Origin: Orrella daihaiensis
GTDB lineage: Bacteria > Pseudomonadota > Gammaproteobacteria > Burkholderiales > Burkholderiaceae_B
Length of the DNA: 64,000 nt
Assembly (NCBI RefSeq): GCF_022811525.1
Contig: NZ_CP063982.1
Span: 2,728,001-2,792,000, forward strand
Direction of reading: 5' to 3'
Below are positions 25,313 to 33,908 of the stretch, in pieces. How positions within the stretch are numbered: position 1 is the stretch's first letter; the number at the start of each line of letters is the position of its first letter. The notes under the pieces were generated by a model that was given only the letters and a program-made list of their open reading frames with translations, did no database searches and was not told the origin of the DNA. A program made the position numbers and the translations under genes.

Positions 25313-25954
25313 ATGACACAGAATAACGCAGACGATTTAAGGGCGCGCCTGAAACAGGCACGCAAGACGCTACCCGTTGCAGATCGTCAACGTGCAAGCC
25401 TTTTGATACGCGCCAGGCTATTTACCTGGTTAGCCACCACCCATACGGCTTGTCTGACAGCCGGGCTTCACTCACCCAACATTGTGGCTGGTTTTTGGCC
25501 GCTGGCTGACGAACCTGACCTGACACCACTTTTTCGGCAATGGCACGAGCAGGGCGTTGTTGTCGCACTGCCAGTCATGCGACAGCCTGAACAGATACTC
25601 GAATTTCATCGTTGGCAGCCACACAGCGAAATGAATCAGGCAGGTTTTGGGGTGATGGAGCCAACAGCCACCACCCCCCTTGTACCCGATGTCGTACTGG
25701 TACCCACCCTAGGTTTCACACCCCAAGCAGACCGCCTGGGCTACGGCAAAGGGTTTTACGACCGAACGCTCGCGGGGCTTGCGGCAAGCCATCATCACCC
25801 AACCACGATCGGCGTCGCGTGGGACAACGCCAACTTGCATGATCTAGATCCAGACTATCAGGCAGCTGCTCACGATCATCCGCTTGATGCGATCATCACA
25901 CCAACCCAGTGGTATCCAGATGCACCTAGTTGGCGTGGGACCAGCCTAGCCTGA
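25313..25954 (+). CDS. 5-formyltetrahydrofolate cyclo-ligase
   Basis: A 213-residue ATP-dependent enzyme turning 5-formyl-THF into 5,10-methenyl-THF, often named fau or ygfA. It has the N-terminal LRARLKQARKTLPVADRQRAS, the substrate region VAGFWPLADEPDL, VVLVPTLGFTPQADRLGYG and the phosphate loop GYGKGFYDRTL. The ATG at 25313 is preferred to a TTG at 25283. It is convergent with metF, and the two genes overlap by 9 bases at their ends. Both are folate genes, so the neighbourhood fits a one-carbon cluster. Confidence 0.93.
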   Translation: MTQNNADDLRARLKQARKTLPVADRQRASLLIRARLFTWLATTHTACLTAGLHSPNIVAGFWPLADEPDLTPLFRQWHEQGVVVALPVMRQPEQILEFHRWQPHSEMNQAGFGVMEPTATTPLVPDVVLVPTLGFTPQADRLGYGKGFYDRTLAGLAASHHHPTTIGVAWDNANLHDLDPDYQAAAHDHPLDAIITPTQWYPDAPSWRGTSLA

Positions 25955-26794
25955 CAAGCCCCGCCAGATCGCCATGGTGGCAGCTGCATTATTCAGTGTG
26001 TAGAAATGTAGCCCTGGCACCTGGTTTTCCAAGAGGGTCTGGCACATTTCCGTGACCACATCGGTACCAAATGCCCGAATCGATTCCCGATCATCACCAA
26101 ACTCTGCCAGGCGTAAACGAATCCATCGTGGGATTTCAGCACCACACATTTCCGAGAACCGCATCAACTGGCTGTAATTAGTGATGGGCATAATCCCGGG
26201 AACGATAGGTACAGCAACACCAAGCATCTGCGCGCGATCAACAAAATCAAAATAGGCATCCGCGTTATAGAAATATTGCGTGATCGCACTACTGGCACCC
26301 GCTTGGATTTTCTGTGCGAAATGCCGCAGGTCGGCCTGTGGACCAGCGGCCTGCGGATGCATCTCTGGATAGGCGGCGACTTCAATGTGAAACCAGTCAC
26401 CGCTGTGCTCTCTAATCAACTGGACCAGCTCAACTGCGTAGCGCAGCATGTCCGAGCCACCGGCAGCACCCATCCCAGAAGGCAAGTCACCTCGCAGTGC
26501 AACGATTCTCCTGACACCCGCTGCTTTGTACTGATCGAGCAGATCACGCAACTGCTGTCTGGTCGAACCGATACAAGACAAATGCGGTGCAGCATCAAAG
26601 CCCATGGACTTCAGATGCCTTACCGTCTCCATGGTGCCCTCCCGCGTGGTGCCACCTGCTCCAAATGTCACACTGACATATCCAGGATTGATGGCGGCAA
26701 GCGCTTGGGCGCTTTCGGTCAAACGGGTTTGGGCCGCATCGTCACGCGGCGGAAAGAATTCCAGGCTAAAAGCCTGCCCACTAAGTTTGGTCAT
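25946..26794 (-). CDS. metF: 5,10-methylenetetrahydrofolate reductase
   Basis: FAD-dependent reductase of 282 residues making 5-methyl-THF for methionine synthesis. The start SLEFFPPRDDAAQTRL carries the catalytic Glu. Then come YVSVTFGAGGTTREGT, PHLSCIGSTRQQLRDLL, ALRGDLPSG, and GASSAITQYFYNADAYFDFV for folate binding. The ATG overlaps the stop of the holin-family gene by four bases, so metF belongs to the ahcY transcript and should respond to the SAH riboswitch upstream. Length is normal. Confidence 0.96.
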   Translation of the reverse strand: MTKLSGQAFSLEFFPPRDDAAQTRLTESAQALAAINPGYVSVTFGAGGTTREGTMETVRHLKSMGFDAAPHLSCIGSTRQQLRDLLDQYKAAGVRRIVALRGDLPSGMGAAGGSDMLRYAVELVQLIREHSGDWFHIEVAAYPEMHPQAAGPQADLRHFAQKIQAGASSAITQYFYNADAYFDFVDRAQMLGVAVPIVPGIMPITNYSQLMRFSEMCGAEIPRWIRLRLAEFGDDRESIRAFGTDVVTEMCQTLLENQVPGLHFYTLNNAAATMAIWRGLSG

Positions 26795-27129
26795 TGTTGA
26801 AATATCAGCATGGAGAACAGGCTAGAGACAACGCTGTAGAGGATGGCACCGGCCACAGCCCACCAGAATCCCTCAACCTGAAACCCTTTAAACAAGGAAC
26901 CTGCCAACCAAAAAACCAGGGCGTTAAGCACCAACAGAAAAAGGCCTAACGTCACAATCGTGATTGGCAGGGTCAACAAAATCAACAGCGGCTTGACCAG
27001 CGTATTGAGTAGCCCCAGCACAAGGGCGGCCATCATCGCCGACCAGAAACTACCGATCACGATACCCGGCAGTACATATGCCACAGCCAGCAGTGCTACC
27101 GCATTCAAAATCCACACAACGATCAACAT
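26791..27129 (-). CDS. Phage-holin-family 4 (superfamily IV) small membrane protein
   Basis: A 112-residue membrane protein with four hydrophobic helices: residues 5-25 (WILNAVALLAVAYVLPGI), 30-55 (AMMAALVLGLLNTLVKPLL), 56-80 (TIVTLGLFLLVLNALVFWL) and 88-108. The LGLLNTLVKPLLILLTLPIT segment identifies the family once called phage holin 4, which in proteobacteria is chromosomal and has no link to phage. It sits between ahcY (54-base gap) and metF (4-base overlap), an arrangement repeated in other betaproteobacteria. A role in the methionine/SAM cycle is possible but unknown. Confidence 0.85.
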   Translation of the reverse strand: MLIVVWILNAVALLAVAYVLPGIVIGSFWSAMMAALVLGLLNTLVKPLLILLTLPITIVTLGLFLLVLNALVFWLAGSLFKGFQVEGFWWAVAGAILYSVVSSLFSMLIFQQ

Positions 27130-27183
27130 CGCACATCTCCAGAAAGCGGTGGCAACTGCCGTTGCCGTTTATACAAAAGCGAC

Positions 27184-28599
27184 TTAATAACGGTAATGCT
27201 CAGGCTTGTATGGGCCTTCCTGATTAACGCTGATGTATGCAGCCTGCTGCGGCGTAAGCTCTGTCAGCTGGGCACCAATTTTTTTCAAGTGCAGACGCGC
27301 GACCTTTTCATCGAGATGCTTGGGTAACACGTAAACCTCACCAGCCTTGTACTCGTCGTTGCGCGTGAAGAGCTCAATTTGCGCGATGGTCTGGTTGGTA
27401 AAGGAGGAGGACATCACAAATGACGGGTGACCCGTCGCGCAGCCCAAGTTCACCAGACGCCCTTGCGCCAGCATGATGATGCGCTTGCCATCGGGAAAAA
27501 TGACATGATCAACCTGTGGCTTGATCTCTTCCCACTTCAAGTCTTCGAGGCCGGCAACGTCAATCTCGTTATCAAAGTGACCGATGTTGCAAACAATCGC
27601 CTGATCCTTCATGCGCTCCATATGAGCCCGAGTGATGACATGATAGTTGCCCGTTGCTGTCACGAAGATATCAGCCTTGTCACACGCTTCATCCATGGTC
27701 ACCACTTTGTAGCCTTCCATGGCAGCCTGCAGGGCACAAATCGGATCGATCTCGGTTACCCAAACCTGGGCACGCAAAGCGGCGAGCGCTTGGGCTGAAC
27801 CCTTACCCACATCACCATACCCACAAACTACGGCAATCTTGCCGGCAACCATGACATCAGTTGCTCGCTTGATACCATCAACCAAGGATTCGCGGCATCC
27901 GTAAAGGTTGTCAAACTTGGACTTCGTCACTGCATCATTCACATTAATCGCAGCAAATGCGAGCTCGCCGCGCTTGGACATTTGGTACAGGCGATGAACA
28001 CCGGTGGTGGTCTCTTCGGTGACACCACGGATTTGCGCCAAGCGAGTGGAGTACCAGGAGGGATCACGCTTAAGCTGATCTTTGATAGCGGCAAACAGTG
28101 CAACTTCTTCTTCGGAGCCGGGCTTATCCAATACGGTGATATCTTTCTCTGCCTTTGAACCCAAGTGCAATAGCAAAGTTGCATCGCCACCGTCGTCGAG
28201 GATCATGTTGGCATAGTGCCCATCTGGCCACTCAAAAATGCGATGGGTATAGTCCCAGTACTCGGCTAGCGTTTCGCCCTTCTTGGCAAAGACAGGTGTG
28301 CCATTGGCTGCGATCGCAGCAGCAGCATGGTCCTGCGTTGAAAAGATGTTGCAAGAGGCCCAACGAACTTCGGCACCTAGCGCCTGCAGGGTTTCAATCA
28401 GCACAGCCGTCTGGATGGTCATGTGCAAACTGCCGGTGATGCGCGCGCCCTTTAAGGGCTTGACCATCTCATATTCTTCACGCACAGCCATTAAGCCAGG
28501 CATCTCGGTTTCGGCGATCTTGATCTCACGACGACCCCACTCGGCCAGGCTGATGTCGGCAACTACATAATCGGTAAATTTTTCTGTCACAGCGTTCAT
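27184..28599 (-). CDS. ahcY: S-adenosylhomocysteine hydrolase
   Basis: NAD-dependent enzyme of 471 residues splitting SAH into homocysteine and adenosine. Seen in order are LAEWGRREIKIAETEMPGLM, GARITGSLHMTIQTAVLIET, SCNIFSTQDHAAAAIA, the ~40-residue insertion typical of the proteobacterial long form, the NAD-binding GYGDVGKGSAQALAAL, CNIGHFDNEIDV, and the C-terminal KPEHYRY. The ATG at 28599 is chosen because it gives the family start; an upstream in-frame codon at 28656 lies in the riboswitch leader. It heads the ahcY-holin-metF operon. Confidence 0.97.
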   Translation of the reverse strand: MNAVTEKFTDYVVADISLAEWGRREIKIAETEMPGLMAVREEYEMVKPLKGARITGSLHMTIQTAVLIETLQALGAEVRWASCNIFSTQDHAAAAIAANGTPVFAKKGETLAEYWDYTHRIFEWPDGHYANMILDDGGDATLLLHLGSKAEKDITVLDKPGSEEEVALFAAIKDQLKRDPSWYSTRLAQIRGVTEETTTGVHRLYQMSKRGELAFAAINVNDAVTKSKFDNLYGCRESLVDGIKRATDVMVAGKIAVVCGYGDVGKGSAQALAALRAQVWVTEIDPICALQAAMEGYKVVTMDEACDKADIFVTATGNYHVITRAHMERMKDQAIVCNIGHFDNEIDVAGLEDLKWEEIKPQVDHVIFPDGKRIIMLAQGRLVNLGCATGHPSFVMSSSFTNQTIAQIELFTRNDEYKAGEVYVLPKHLDEKVARLHLKKIGAQLTELTPQQAAYISVNQEGPYKPEHYRY

Positions 28600-28680
28600 G
28601 TCAATGAGCTCCACTCGTTCATCTGACAGCAACGCAACAGAACCGGCTAGTCCCACCGCAATCGCTGTCGTTTCAGGATT

Positions 28681-28782
28681 GGGTGAGCGCCGTTTGGATG
28701 AGGCAGATTACTCTGCCTGCATACCAGCTCACCTGAGCCTGGCGGGTGGAAAGCTCCACACCGTCGCAACGCTCCTCAAGTG
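28681..28782 (-). promoter_or_regulatory. S-adenosylhomocysteine (SAH) riboswitch
   Basis: Read on the minus strand, the leader starts CTTGAGGAGCGTTGCGACGG, continues with CGCCAGGCTCAGG, and ends AACGGCGCTCACCC. These are the conserved blocks of the SAH riboswitch. GAGCG (28770-28774) pairs with CGCTC near 28685, and CTTGAG pairs with CTCAGG, as the family fold requires. It lies 82 bases ahead of the ahcY start. SAH-bound RNA of this class turns expression on, so ahcY and metF should rise when SAH builds up. A possible -10 box TACAAT lies just upstream (28806-28811). Confidence 0.88.
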
Positions 28783-28947
28783 AACTTTTGTAAATAACAA
28801 ACTGAATTGTAGCCTTTTTGAGGGCTGTTGCCTAACGCCCCCCCAAAAAAGCATCTTAGGCTAGACAGCAATTTACCCTGCATTGACAACAGTTTGACCA
28901 CGAACGCATACTGCGGGACTACTTTCATGCACACTGAGGAGACCATC

Positions 28948-29355
28948 ATGACCAGCAAACAAGAAACCGCAAAACTTTTTGAAGAAGGACTTCAAGTACG
29001 CCGTGAGGTGCTTGGCAAGGAATACGTCGATGGCGGCATAGCCAAGGCAGACGACTTCATGATGGCCTTCCAGCACATCACCACCGAGTGGTGCTGGGGT
29101 TATGCATGGACCCGTGACGGATTGGACAAAAAAACCCGTAGCATGCTCAACCTTGCGATGCTCACAGCCTTGAAATGCCCCAACGAGATCAAGCTGCACG
29201 TGCGTGGCGCCTTGCACAATGGCGTGACCGTCGACGAAATCAAGGAAATTTTGCTGCATGCCACCGTCTACTCCGGCATTCCTGCCGGCCTTGAGGCCTT
29301 CAAGGCCGCGCACAGCGTGCTCATCGAAGAAGGCGCTATTCCAGGGAAGAAGTAA
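28948..29355 (+). CDS. Carboxymuconolactone decarboxylase family protein
   Basis: A 135-residue all-helical protein close to 4-carboxymuconolactone decarboxylase (PcaC). It begins with FEEGLQVRREVLGKEYVDGG, continues with TEWCWGYAWTRDGLDKKTRS, MLNLAMLTALKCPNEIKLHV and RGALHNGVTVDEIKEILLHA, and ends with the VYSGIPAGLEAFKAA segment. No other protocatechuate-pathway gene is nearby, so a role other than beta-ketoadipate breakdown is possible. The ATG at 28948 follows a good ribosome site (GAGGAGA). Its stop overlaps the next ATG by one base (TAATG), so it is cotranslated with the dehydrogenase. Confidence 0.87.
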   Translation: MTSKQETAKLFEEGLQVRREVLGKEYVDGGIAKADDFMMAFQHITTEWCWGYAWTRDGLDKKTRSMLNLAMLTALKCPNEIKLHVRGALHNGVTVDEIKEILLHATVYSGIPAGLEAFKAAHSVLIEEGAIPGKK

Positions 29356-30275
29356 TGAAACAGCAAACAACGGCTGACAAACCTCGAATCGGCTTTATCG
29401 GTTTAGGCAAAATGGGCTGGCCCATGGCCAGCCGACTGGCCCAGGATGGCTATGCTTTGACGTTACTCGATGCCAATCTAGAGCTGGCCACTCAGTTGGC
29501 GCAGGAAATCGGCGCCAACCCTGCCACGAACGCCAAGATGCTTGCGCAGCAATCAGAAATAATCATCACCATCTTGCCCAACAGCTCAATTGTTCAATCT
29601 GTGCTAGATGGATCTGAGGGTCTACTTGCCGGTTTGAATCCAGGCTCAATCATTATCGACATGACCTCTGGGGTACCCAGCATGACCCAGACACTGGCCG
29701 CACAAGTCGCAAATGCCGGCGGTCATTTGGTAGACGCGCCGGTCTCAGGCGGCGTGCCACGCGCTAAAACGGGTGAGCTGTCGATCATGTTTGGTGGATC
29801 CGAACAATTGCTTGAAACGGTGCGTCCAGTGTTAGCCACCATGGGCAATGCGATTGAGCGTATTGGTGACGTCGGTTCTGCTCACGCCATGAAGGCCTTA
29901 AACAACCTGGTATCAGCAGGTGGGTTTTTAATTGGCATTGAAGCCCTGATGATTGGCAAACGGTTTGGCCTGAGTCCCGACAAAATGGTGGACGTTCTGA
30001 ATGCATCGACCGGCATGAACAATTCCACCCAGAAAAAATTCAAGCAATACGTCCTTTCGGGTAAATACAACTCTGGTTTCGGGCTTGATTTAATGGTCAA
30101 GGACTTGGGAATTGCCCTCGGGCTGGCGCACGAGACCCAGACGCCTGCGGCATTTTCTGCGTTGTGCCATGAAATGTGGTCGGCTTCAGCACGAATGCTG
30201 GGTGCCGGCAATGACCACACGGCTGTGGCCAAGCTGGTTCAGACGCTAGCAAACGACAGTATCGAAGATCGCTAG
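29355..30275 (+). CDS. NAD(P)-dependent beta-hydroxyacid dehydrogenase (3-hydroxyisobutyrate dehydrogenase family)
   Basis: A 306-residue enzyme with an N-terminal Rossmann fold (IGFIGLGKMGWPMASRLAQ), the substrate motif DAPVSGGVPRAKTGELSIM, the catalytic lysine in HAMKALNNLVSAGGF and a helical C-terminal domain with GFGLDLMVKDLGIALGLA. The family includes 3-hydroxyisobutyrate, tartronate semialdehyde and other 3-hydroxyacid dehydrogenases; the substrate is not clear. Coupling to a carboxymuconolactone-decarboxylase-like protein suggests a short catabolic operon for an aromatic or hydroxy acid, which is an inference. Confidence 0.88.
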   Translation: MKQQTTADKPRIGFIGLGKMGWPMASRLAQDGYALTLLDANLELATQLAQEIGANPATNAKMLAQQSEIIITILPNSSIVQSVLDGSEGLLAGLNPGSIIIDMTSGVPSMTQTLAAQVANAGGHLVDAPVSGGVPRAKTGELSIMFGGSEQLLETVRPVLATMGNAIERIGDVGSAHAMKALNNLVSAGGFLIGIEALMIGKRFGLSPDKMVDVLNASTGMNNSTQKKFKQYVLSGKYNSGFGLDLMVKDLGIALGLAHETQTPAAFSALCHEMWSASARMLGAGNDHTAVAKLVQTLANDSIEDR

Positions 30276-30318
30276 CCACAAAGGATATCGGCGGTGAACC
30301 GTCACCGCCGAACTTCCG

Positions 30319-30558
30319 CTATTTCGGTGCACGGCGGTTGTCTGGTGGCTTGGGAAATCCCTGCGCCAGAATTCGTTCCCAGACAGCGTCTTTCTCCTCT
30401 TGGGTCATGAACACCCAATTGGACACTTCCATCACGGTTCGGCCACAACCGCGACAGATTTCGTCAAATAGTGTCGAGCACACCGCCACGCACGGCGAAT
30501 CGGGGCGAACCGACTTGGCATTGTCAGAAAAGCTCATCGTGGGCGAATGTGCGTACAT
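30319..30558 (-). CDS. DUF1289 protein
   Basis: A 79-residue protein (72 if the ATG at 30537 is used). The DUF1289 core reads DSPCVAVCSTLFDEICRGCG with four cysteines spaced C-x3-C-x7-C-x2-C, followed by RTVMEVSNWVFMTQEEKDAVWERI. The cysteines suggest a bound metal or iron-sulfur cluster; the function is unknown. The tail is basic and Pro-rich. It lies 44 bases beyond the metK terminator on the same strand, so it probably has its own promoter or receives only read-through. Confidence 0.85.
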   Translation of the reverse strand: MYAHSPTMSFSDNAKSVRPDSPCVAVCSTLFDEICRGCGRTVMEVSNWVFMTQEEKDAVWERILAQGFPKPPDNRRAPK

Positions 30559-30602
30559 ATCATGATGTGGCGCAGTGTAGCCACCTTTGTTACCTTGATA
30601 TC

Positions 30603-30628
30603 AAAAAACCCGCCCAAGCGGGCGGGTT
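30603..30628 (-). terminator. Rho-independent terminator of metK
   Basis: Minus-strand sequence AACCCGCCC-GCTT-GGGCGGGTT forms a 9-base stem with a 4-base loop, followed by six T in total. It starts 31 bases after the metK stop. Confidence 0.9.
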
Positions 30629-30658
30629 CAGACCTCAACTGAGAAAAAACAGTTGCGT

Positions 30659-31828
30659 TTAGACAGCTTTCTTAAGCTCAGCCGCCTTATCCGTCGCTTC
30701 CCAGCTGAACTCCGGTTCGCTACGACCAAAGTGACCGTAGGCCGCGGTCTTGGAATAGATCGGACGCAGCAGATCGAGCATGTTCACAATGCCGCGCGGG
30801 CGCAGGTCAAAGTGCTCACGCACCAACTTGGCCAATTGATCGTCTGGAACAACGCCCGTGCCTTCTGTGTAGACCGTGATGTTGATAGGATCTGCAACCC
30901 CAATGGCATAACTGACCTGTACTTGACACTGTTTAGCCAAACCCGCTGCCACGATGTTCTTGGCCACATAGCGTGCGGCATATGCCGCTGAACGATCCAC
31001 CTTCGATGGGTCTTTACCCGAGAATGCGCCGCCACCATGGGGGCAAGCACCACCATAAGTATCAACAATAATTTTTCGGCCGGTCAGTCCGCAGTCACCC
31101 TGCGGGCCACCGATCACAAAGCGACCTGTCGGGTTCACTAAAAACTTCGTCTTAGGCGTAATTAATCCATCAGGGAAACTCGGACGAATGATGTCCTCAA
31201 TTACCGCCTCATGGATAGCCGTTTGAGAGATTTCAGGTGCATGTTGCGTTGACAACACCACCGTATCAACTTCTACAGGACGCCCATTGACATAACGGAA
31301 CGTCACCTGCGACTTGGCATCCGGACGCAACCACGGCAAGCGACCGTCTTTGCGCAACTCACTTTGACGTTGCACCAGACGGTGTGAATACCAAATCGGT
31401 GCCGGCATCAAGTCTGGGGTTTCATCGCACGCATAGCCGAACATCAGACCCTGGTCTCCAGCACCCTGATTCAAGTACTCCTCAGAGGATCGGTCCACGC
31501 CTTGTGCAATATCGGGAGACTGTTTGTCATACGCGACCAGCACGGCACACCCTTTGTAATCAATGCCGTAGTCACTGTTGTCGTAGCCAATGCGCTTAAT
31601 GGTGTCACGCGCCACCTGAATGTAGTCGACGTTGGCTGTTGTGGTGATTTCACCAGCCAGCACAACCAAGCCCGTGTTGCAAAGCGTTTCGGCAGCTACT
31701 CGGGCATTGGGATCTTGAGTAAAGATGGCATCGAGAACCGCATCCGAGATCTGGTCAGAGACCTTGTCTGGATGGCCTTCAGAAACTGATTCCGAGGTAA
31801 AGAGAAAGTCATTTGACTTCATGGACAT
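30659..31828 (-). CDS. metK: S-adenosylmethionine synthetase
   Basis: Enzyme of 389 residues making SAM from methionine and ATP. Landmarks are LFTSESVSEGHPDKVSDQIS at the start, GAGDQGLMFGYACDETPDLM, the phosphate loop GGAFSGKDPSKVDRSAAY, and IGVADPINITVYTEGT. Length is normal. It is divergent from the lpxL-type genes with a 238-base intergenic region containing a structured leader on the metK side. It is separated from ahcY-metF by the plus-strand decarboxylase/dehydrogenase pair, but all belong to the same methyl cycle. Confidence 0.98.
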   Translation of the reverse strand: MSMKSNDFLFTSESVSEGHPDKVSDQISDAVLDAIFTQDPNARVAAETLCNTGLVVLAGEITTTANVDYIQVARDTIKRIGYDNSDYGIDYKGCAVLVAYDKQSPDIAQGVDRSSEEYLNQGAGDQGLMFGYACDETPDLMPAPIWYSHRLVQRQSELRKDGRLPWLRPDAKSQVTFRYVNGRPVEVDTVVLSTQHAPEISQTAIHEAVIEDIIRPSFPDGLITPKTKFLVNPTGRFVIGGPQGDCGLTGRKIIVDTYGGACPHGGGAFSGKDPSKVDRSAAYAARYVAKNIVAAGLAKQCQVQVSYAIGVADPINITVYTEGTGVVPDDQLAKLVREHFDLRPRGIVNMLDLLRPIYSKTAAYGHFGRSEPEFSWEATDKAAELKKAV

Positions 31829-31850
31829 GACAGCATCCTTGTTTAAGTGT

Positions 31851-31918
31851 TTGACCGGTCGGAGCCGGTCAACGGTTAACGGGTGCGCTGCACCCCTTTT
31901 TACCTTTCACTTAAGTGA
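31851..31918 (-). promoter_or_regulatory. Structured metK leader (two hairpins and a palindrome)
   Basis: On the metK strand the leader carries a 12-base palindrome TCACTTAAGTGA (31907-31918), a 6-base stem with 3-base loop GGGTGC-AGC-GCACCC (31881-31895), and an 8-base stem TTGACCGG-CTCCGA-CCGGTCAA (31851-31872), followed by the ribosome site AAGGA and the ATG. It does not match the SAM-I or SAM-II patterns I know. The stretch 31919-32066 shows no gene; it should hold the divergent promoters of metK and the acyltransferase. Confidence 0.5.
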
Positions 31919-32066
31919 CCAAGCTGTTGGTCGGCATCATGTCGGTAGTGGGCGCGACGCTTTAGCGGATAAAAACCTGCATCTATGGCTTTAGATGAAG
32001 TTGATCGTCCCGCAAGTTGTCGGTTAACTCAACGATCAAGTCTTATTTTAAGCGAAAATACCTGCC

Positions 32067-32924
32067 ATGTTGCTAATTCTGTTTCGCCTGCTGTCCATGC
32101 TGCCGCTCTCAGCCCTGCAAGCTATCGGGCGCTTTGGCGGGCGACTGGTATTTGCCATACCAGGACGCTATCGCGATCGCTTGATTGCCAACGCTAGACA
32201 AGCCGGGTTTGACGACCCCGCTTTCTTTAAGGAAGCTGCAGCCCAGACTGGCGCCATGATCATGGAGCTGCCTCACGTCTGGTTAAAACCCAGCCAATGC
32301 CTGGACAAGGTCGTAGGCGATGAGGAACACATTTTGCAAGCAGCACACGACGCTGGGCGCGGCATTCTGTTTCTAACCCCTCACCTTGGCAGCTTTGAGA
32401 TGTCAGCTCGCCATGGCGCCAGACACCAAAGACTGACGGTCATGTTTCGCCCCCCACGTAAGGCGTTTCTAGCGCCTGTCATGGACATGGCGCGCAACAA
32501 GTCGGGCGTGGTCGCAGTGCCAGCCAACTTGCAAGGGGTTAAAGAGTTTGTCAAAGCCCTCAAACGCAACGAGTCTGTCGGTATGCTGCCTGATCAGGTA
32601 CCGCGTGAAGGCGAAGGTGTTTGGGCACCATTTTTTGGGCGCGAGGCTTTCACAGTCACGCTTCCGGGCAAACTCGCCAAAATGACCCATGCGATTGTGA
32701 TCGTCGCCGCTTGTGAGCGCCTACCTAGGGGCCAAGGCTGGCGTATGCATTATCTGCGTGCGCCAGACGTGCTGCCAGCAGATGCGCGCGAGCAGGCCGT
32801 GCTGTTTAATGAGATGATGCAAACTCTGATCAATCGTTTCCCAACCCAGTATCTTTGGGGCTATTACCGCTACAAGCGGCCAAAAGATGCACCGCCTGCA
32901 CCGGATCAAGACCATTTTGACTGA
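32067..32924 (+). CDS. Lipid A biosynthesis lauroyl acyltransferase family protein (LpxL/HtrB type), first copy
   Basis: A 285-residue inner-membrane acyltransferase that should transfer a secondary fatty acid onto lipid A. An N-terminal hydrophobic segment (LLILFRLLSMLPLSALQAIG) anchors it. The catalytic HX4E motif is HLGSFE, followed by the conserved VMFRPPRK, the GVVAVPANLQGVKEFVKALK region and MLPDQVPREGEGVWAPFFGR. Two such genes in tandem beside metK and dapF are typical of the Alcaligenaceae. Chain length and position cannot be told. It overlaps the second copy at its 3' end. Confidence 0.88.
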   Translation: MLLILFRLLSMLPLSALQAIGRFGGRLVFAIPGRYRDRLIANARQAGFDDPAFFKEAAAQTGAMIMELPHVWLKPSQCLDKVVGDEEHILQAAHDAGRGILFLTPHLGSFEMSARHGARHQRLTVMFRPPRKAFLAPVMDMARNKSGVVAVPANLQGVKEFVKALKRNESVGMLPDQVPREGEGVWAPFFGREAFTVTLPGKLAKMTHAIVIVAACERLPRGQGWRMHYLRAPDVLPADAREQAVLFNEMMQTLINRFPTQYLWGYYRYKRPKDAPPAPDQDHFD

Positions 32925-33882
32925 GAAACGACAACCGGCTCAACAACAGTCGCCCACTCGTGGCGCCGATTTACATTCGCTGAAATCGCGATCCGTTGCC
33001 GCTTGGCTCCTGGTCACGACTTTCGAATTATTGGCGCGAGCGCCCATGCGATTTCGTCTCTCATTAGGTTGGTTGCTGTCAAAACTAGCACCTCTTGTGA
33101 TGCCGCGACGCGCCAAGATCGCCCGGCGCAACATCGAGTTGTGTTTTGCGGACAAGACCCAAGCCGAGCAACAGCAATTGCTAAAGGATCATTGGCGAGC
33201 TCTAGTGCAAAGCTTTATCGACCGCAGTGTCATTTGGTTTGGCAGCCCGCAAGAAATTGAAGCATTCGTCACGCTATCCGGGATTGAACATGCCCACCAC
33301 TACACCGATCAGCAACTGCCGATTATGTTGCTCGCCCCACACTTTGTTGGGCTCGATGCGGCAGCCAGTCGCCTCACGCTAGCTGGTCCCGAGGGCGCCA
33401 CCATCTACGCTGAGCAGCGCAACAAATTGATCGATGACTTCGTCAGGCTTGGGCGAGGGCGCTTTCATAATGTTCACCTCGTCAGCCGCAAAGATGGTAT
33501 CCGCGGACTCATTCGCTTGATCAAACAAGGCATGCCCATTTATTACTTGCCTGACATGGACCTTGGACGTCGAGGTGCAGCACTGGTGCCATTTTTTGGG
33601 GTGCCGGCCTACACGCAGATGTCCACGGCACAGTTGGCTCGCCAATTCAATCTCCCTGTTCTGCCCGTCATCAGTACCTGGGATCCCAAAACCGGCAGAT
33701 ACCACGTCGAGGTATTGCCACCGCTTGACACCTTCCCCAACCCGGCCAATACCCTTGAGCAGGACACGGCGCACTTAAACGAACTGATCGAGCAATGGAT
33801 CTTGCCTCGCGCTGCACAGTATTACTGGGTTCATCGGCGCTTCAAGCACCGGCCAGAAGGCGAACCCTACCCCTATGAATGA
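32887..33882 (+). CDS. Lipid A biosynthesis acyltransferase family protein (LpxL/LpxM type), second copy
   Basis: A second acyltransferase of up to 331 residues. Its catalytic motif is HFVGLD (HX4D) in LLAPHFVGLDAAASRL. Then come the conserved IYAEQRNKLIDDFVRLGRGR, SRKDGIRGLIRLIKQGMPIY, and YYLPDMDLGRRGAALVPFFG. The HX4D rather than HX4E motif and modest likeness to its neighbour suggest a different site or acyl donor. The ATG at 32887 overlaps the first gene by 38 bases; a TTG at 32914 overlaps it by only 11 and would remove nine residues of a long polar N-terminus. The start is uncertain. Confidence 0.86.
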   Translation: MHRLHRIKTILTEKRQPAQQQSPTRGADLHSLKSRSVAAWLLVTTFELLARAPMRFRLSLGWLLSKLAPLVMPRRAKIARRNIELCFADKTQAEQQQLLKDHWRALVQSFIDRSVIWFGSPQEIEAFVTLSGIEHAHHYTDQQLPIMLLAPHFVGLDAAASRLTLAGPEGATIYAEQRNKLIDDFVRLGRGRFHNVHLVSRKDGIRGLIRLIKQGMPIYYLPDMDLGRRGAALVPFFGVPAYTQMSTAQLARQFNLPVLPVISTWDPKTGRYHVEVLPPLDTFPNPANTLEQDTAHLNELIEQWILPRAAQYYWVHRRFKHRPEGEPYPYE

Positions 33883-33908
33883 ACACTAAACGAGGCGATA
33901 ATCTCCCC

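Noticed and set aside
26791..27129. Possible prophage remnant because of the holin family name
   Set aside because: No other phage gene is nearby, and the family is chromosomal in proteobacteria and sits inside the ahcY-metF operon.
31829..31970. SAM-I or SAM-II riboswitch upstream of metK
   Set aside because: The conserved blocks and pseudoknot pattern of these classes could not be found; only simple stems are present.
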